A stretch of DNA of 64,000 bases from Allomyces macrogynus ATCC 38327. Taxonomy: Eukaryota; Blastocladiomycota; Blastocladiomycetes; Blastocladiales; Blastocladiaceae. Below, piece by piece: positions 61,036 through 64,000 of this stretch (positions are counted from its first letter, which is position 1; each line of letters starts with the position of its first letter). The DNA lies in NCBI GenBank assembly GCA_000151295.1, contig GG745339.1, positions 1,177,805 through 1,241,804 on the forward strand. The letters are read 5' to 3'. The notes beneath the pieces were generated by a model, which worked only from the letters and a program-made list of their open reading frames with translations, was not told where the DNA came from and did no database searches. Position numbers and translations under genes: made by a program.

Positions 61036-61689
61036 TTTGGGTCGTGGGGTGCGGGGTCGGTTGGCGTGGGCGTTTGGTGATGGCCGTGGGCAGCCGCGTG
61101 GTGAACGCTGGAAAATGCATTGCCGTTGCCGAACGTGGTTTTTTTTTGCTTTCGCCCTCGTTGTCTCGATTCAGATTGCTCGCTCGAAGATCATACGGTT
61201 CGGCGCCTTGTGAGGCGCCCAAGCAGTCGACTTCGACCTCCCTAGTCCTTCAGTTCCACCTCGAGCGCACCGCATGGCCCTGCGCATTAGTTCGCCCCAC
61301 TGGTCGCACCCTTTTGTCGAGCCCTGTCTTGCAGGAGCAGCGGCAAGGGCGTCAGCAGGCGGGTCACCTTGTCCTGCACTCGCGCAGGAGGTGGGTTAAC
61401 GGACGGCGGTACTCTCTTTTTGCTCTTGCGATGGGCTGTTGTTCTTCGAGTTGGACGTGAATATGAGGCAACTGGCCAGCTGACGGCACGCGATCGATCA
61501 AACAGGATATTCTTGTCGTTGGTGGGCGGTCTTCCTGGTGAACAACTTCAGCTTGCTGCAGCACCAGCGCCTGTCAAGGAATCGACACGAGAGCAACGGC
61601 AAATTCGCAGCAGGGAACGCAACTCGCCGACTGATCACCGCTGCCGGCCGAATTCGCCCACCGCGACTTGCTGCACCTCCTCGTAGGCC
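61036..61689. other. Intergenic region
   Basis: About 650 nt between RPL10 and the RNase II gene in the same orientation; nothing recognised. Confidence 0.5.
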
Positions 61690-64000
61690 ATGTTCAAGCC
61701 CGCTGCACTTCAGTGCTGCGCGCCGCTCGCGGCCCGGCCCGCCGTCGCTGTATCAACACCAACAGCGACGCGGGTGTTGGCGCGGTCCTACTCGAGTGAC
61801 CTGCGGCGACGTGGCAAGAACACGAAGCCGTCCACGCCGAAAAGGACCATTGCCAATAAGACGACGCCGGCGCCGCGCGCTCTCGCGACCGAGTTCCCGA
61901 ACCCCAGCGCGACGCCGCTCGCGCAGCAGCTGCTCAAGGTGCAGGGGGGGCAGGCGACCGGAACCAACACACCGCTCGAACAGCAATATGCGGCCAAGTT
62001 TGAGGGCGACCGCGTGCGACAGACGCAGATTAATGTGGACGCTTTCCTGAATAAGGGCGAATTGGCGTTGGGCGATTACGTGCTCGTCGTTCGGTATGCG
62101 AATATCTCGTCGAATGAAGCGCAACGAGGCCCCCGATTCTGACGGGCATGATTCGAAATAGCAAGGGCAAGCTCTACCACGGCGTCGTGAGCAAAGTCAA
62201 GCCCGCCGAATCACTGCTCATGAACGGCTTCTACCTCGCGCACAACTTCAATGAAATCTACTTTCGGTTCCCGGGTTTCTTCTCGCCACACACGGCCAAT
62301 GCGCACGTGCAGCTCGGCTTACGCCAGCTCATGCGCACGGCCAACGCGAAAATGCACGAGAACGAACTGCGCATGCAGCAGATTCATTTCGAGTTTGCCG
62401 AAATGCGCGGACTATCGTCGGCGCCCTTGCTCGACGTGGCCGCGTGGGTCTTCCACAGCGAACCCGACTTGGTCACGCTCGAACAGGCCTTGGCCGTGAC
62501 GCTCTACGCGATCCAGGACCAGCACCACTTTGTCATGCAGAACCGGATTCACGTCTCGAACCACGTCACGTTCCGCCCGCCGCATGTCGTGCGCGTGCTC
62601 GCCGAGGCACAGAAGCTCGCACGTTCCGGTACTGATCCGTTTGAAAAGTTTGTCACCAAGTGCCGGGCCGTGGTTGCTGCGGCACCAGGAGCGAAAATGC
62701 CGTTTTGGACGAAAGAGGACCACTTGCTGATCGACTGTCTGCGCGAGTTTGCGCTCGCGCCGCGGTACGCGCAGGCGCCGTTTGCGTTTCTCTCGACGCA
62801 CGTGCTGATCCCGCTCGGGTACCAGGCGGCCGAGGGCAACGCGGCCCTGCAGCTGCTGATCGATCTGCGCGTGTTCCACCGGTACGACAACTTCAGCGTG
62901 TTCGCGTCGGACCTGCCGCTCGAGCGGCACGGGAACGCCGCGAGCGACGCGGCCGCCGAAAGAATGGAATCCCTCGCACAAGACCTCGTGGCGCATCCCA
63001 ACGCTGACGACTCGTGTGCCGCGATCCGGCACGATTTCGGGTCCTTGCCCGTGTATACGATCGACGACGCGTCCGCCAAGGAGATTGACGACGGCGTCTC
63101 GATCGAGTATGATGCTGCAACGGGCGAGCCGTCGTGGGTGCATATTCACGTCGCTGACCCGTCGGCGGCAATCCCGCTCACGCACGACTTGACCGTCTGG
63201 GCGCACGCGCGTACGCAGACCGTGTACTTGCCGGAAACGCATTTCCCGATGCTCCCGCCGGTGCTTGGGACCAAGCTGTGCAGTATCGGCGCGAGCCAGC
63301 AGCTCGGGCGCGCCGAAGGCGATTTGGTCCTGACCGTCTCCGTCAAGCTCGACGGGAAGGGCGAGATCCGCGACTACCGCATCCGCCCGGCACGAGTACA
63401 CAATGTCGTGTCACGCACGTACGACGCCGTCGATGCCACGCTCCCGCCGGAATCTGACCCGGAACGCGCGCCGCAGTATGCGGCGCAACCGCTGTGGAGC
63501 GATCCGGTACGCGCAAGACCCGCGGCGGCGACCACGAACACCGCGGAAATGACCCCCGCGATCCTGCGCGACCTCGCGGCTCTCGAGCAAATTGCGAACC
63601 GGCACATGGCCGCGCGCAACAACGCGGGCGCGTTCCAAATCGCCTCGCTCAACACGAGCGTCGACGTCTTCGACCTCCACCACCCGGCCACCCCGCGGAA
63701 CAACCTTGTCCCGCTCACCACGCTTACTGACCTGCCCACCCCTGCGATTCGCGTCGAACTCGACTCGTCGATGCGGTCCCGCGCACGTCGGCTCGTCGCG
63801 GAGCTCATGATTCTCGCCGGCCGCGTCGCCGCCATCTACGCGACCGACCGTCACGTGGCCGTGCCGTTCCGTGGCCAGCCGGCGCCACCAGCTGGTCTGA
63901 TCCCGTTGAACATTGACGCGCGCAAGTCGCGGAGTTTGGGGAATCTCGCGTTCCGCGACTCGATGACGGTCATGCCGTTCATGGCAGCCGCCACGCACGA
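61690..64000 (+). CDS. Mitochondrial RNase II-family exoribonuclease (Dss1/Cyt-4 type), partial
   Basis: 3'-5' exoribonuclease, in fungi the catalytic subunit of the mitochondrial degradosome. Exon 1 is 61690-62093; a 68-nt intron (GTATGC, branch TTCTGACGG, acceptor ATAG) ends at 62161; exon 2 is open to the end of the window, so the 3' part is missing. The presequence is clear: Arg/Ala/Ser-rich without acids to about residue 45 (RVLARSYSSDLRRR). The domain before the catalytic part includes GDYVLVVR joined across the intron to KGKLYHGVVSKVKP. The RNB domain starts near 63040 with YTIDDASAKEIDDGVSIE, containing the metal-binding Asp cluster, then HIHVADPSAAIP and the YLPETHFPMLPPVLG motif. 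The conserved basic/acidic motifs of the RNB C-terminal half would lie beyond 64000. Confidence 0.92.

Noticed and set aside
62094..62161. Apparent stop and frameshift in the mitochondrial RNase gene
   Set aside because: A 68-nt intron with GTATGC, a TTCTGAC branch site and ATAG removes both and restores family sequence, so it is not a programmed frameshift or pseudogene.
1..64000. Search for CRISPR arrays, prokaryotic operons, insertion sequences with terminal inverted repeats, and rRNA
   Set aside because: None seen. The introns and gene families show nuclear eukaryotic DNA, and no intact transposase, reverse transcriptase or LTR was recognised.

Overview
The window reads as nuclear DNA of a GC-rich, intron-bearing eukaryote, most likely a fungus. 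Evidence from the sequence: genes are broken by many short introns (mostly 62-80 nt) with 5' sites of the type GTACG(T/C), GTGCG(T/C) or GTATG, a CTGAC/CTAAC-like branch site and a 3' TAG or CAG. TATA-like boxes precede several genes, and there are no operons or ribosome-binding sites. The gene set (Cch1-type calcium channel, HAK/Kup potassium transporter, Mpo1-like dioxygenase, BLI-3-like flavoprotein, mitochondrial RNase II, TAF5, eIF3h) fits Fungi. The high GC and the presence of a type III glutamine synthetase and an FHA-GAF-class III cyclase suggest an early-diverging zoosporic lineage such as Blastocladiomycota; this is inference, not proof.

Layout. 0-8.4 kb: FHA-GAF-nucleotidyl cyclase (+), RING E3 ligase (-), tRNA-Leu(CAA) (-), glutamine synthetase III (+). 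8.9-16 kb: half-size ABCB transporter with an oddly short membrane domain (-), eIF3h (-), RhoGAP protein (+). 16.9-23.4 kb: a second identical tRNA-Leu(CAA) (+), metaxin-like import protein (+), an unrecognised protein (-), BLI-3-like FMN protein (+). 24.4-32.1 kb: an 11-exon four-domain Cch1-type calcium channel of 2299 residues. 32.7-40.5 kb: two tandem arrays, three NmrA-like reductases (the middle one frame-broken), then Mpo1-like genes (one complete, one that has cleanly lost exon 2, one C-terminal remnant). 41.5-45.6 kb: HAK-type potassium transporter with a ~560-residue disordered N-terminus. 45.8-49.3 kb: two copies of an orphan gene family, each followed by a degraded copy of the 3' end of the neighbouring FAF2/UBX gene, which lies at 49.7-51.1 kb. 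51.5-64 kb: TAF5, a protein with a possible Sld7/MTBP-like C-terminus, a mitochondrial membrane protein, a low-GC gene-poor stretch, ribosomal protein uL16 (RPL10), and the start of a mitochondrial RNase II that runs off the window.

The genes do not form one pathway; this is mostly ordinary housekeeping and ion-transport content with interspersed recent local duplication. The most novel items are the orphan gene pair with its FAF2-tail duplication, the decaying Mpo1 and NmrA arrays, the bacterial-style FHA-GAF-cyclase and GSIII. I did not find evidence for a complete undescribed multi-gene system. Exon structures were deduced by hand: for Cch1, HAK, TAF5, FAF2, Mpo1, RhoGAP, GSIII, RING, metaxin and several others the joined exons give lengths divisible by three with family-consistent sequence across each junction, while the 5' end of the cyclase, the first junction of the ABC gene and the 3' end of the 20.9-22.1 kb gene remain unresolved.
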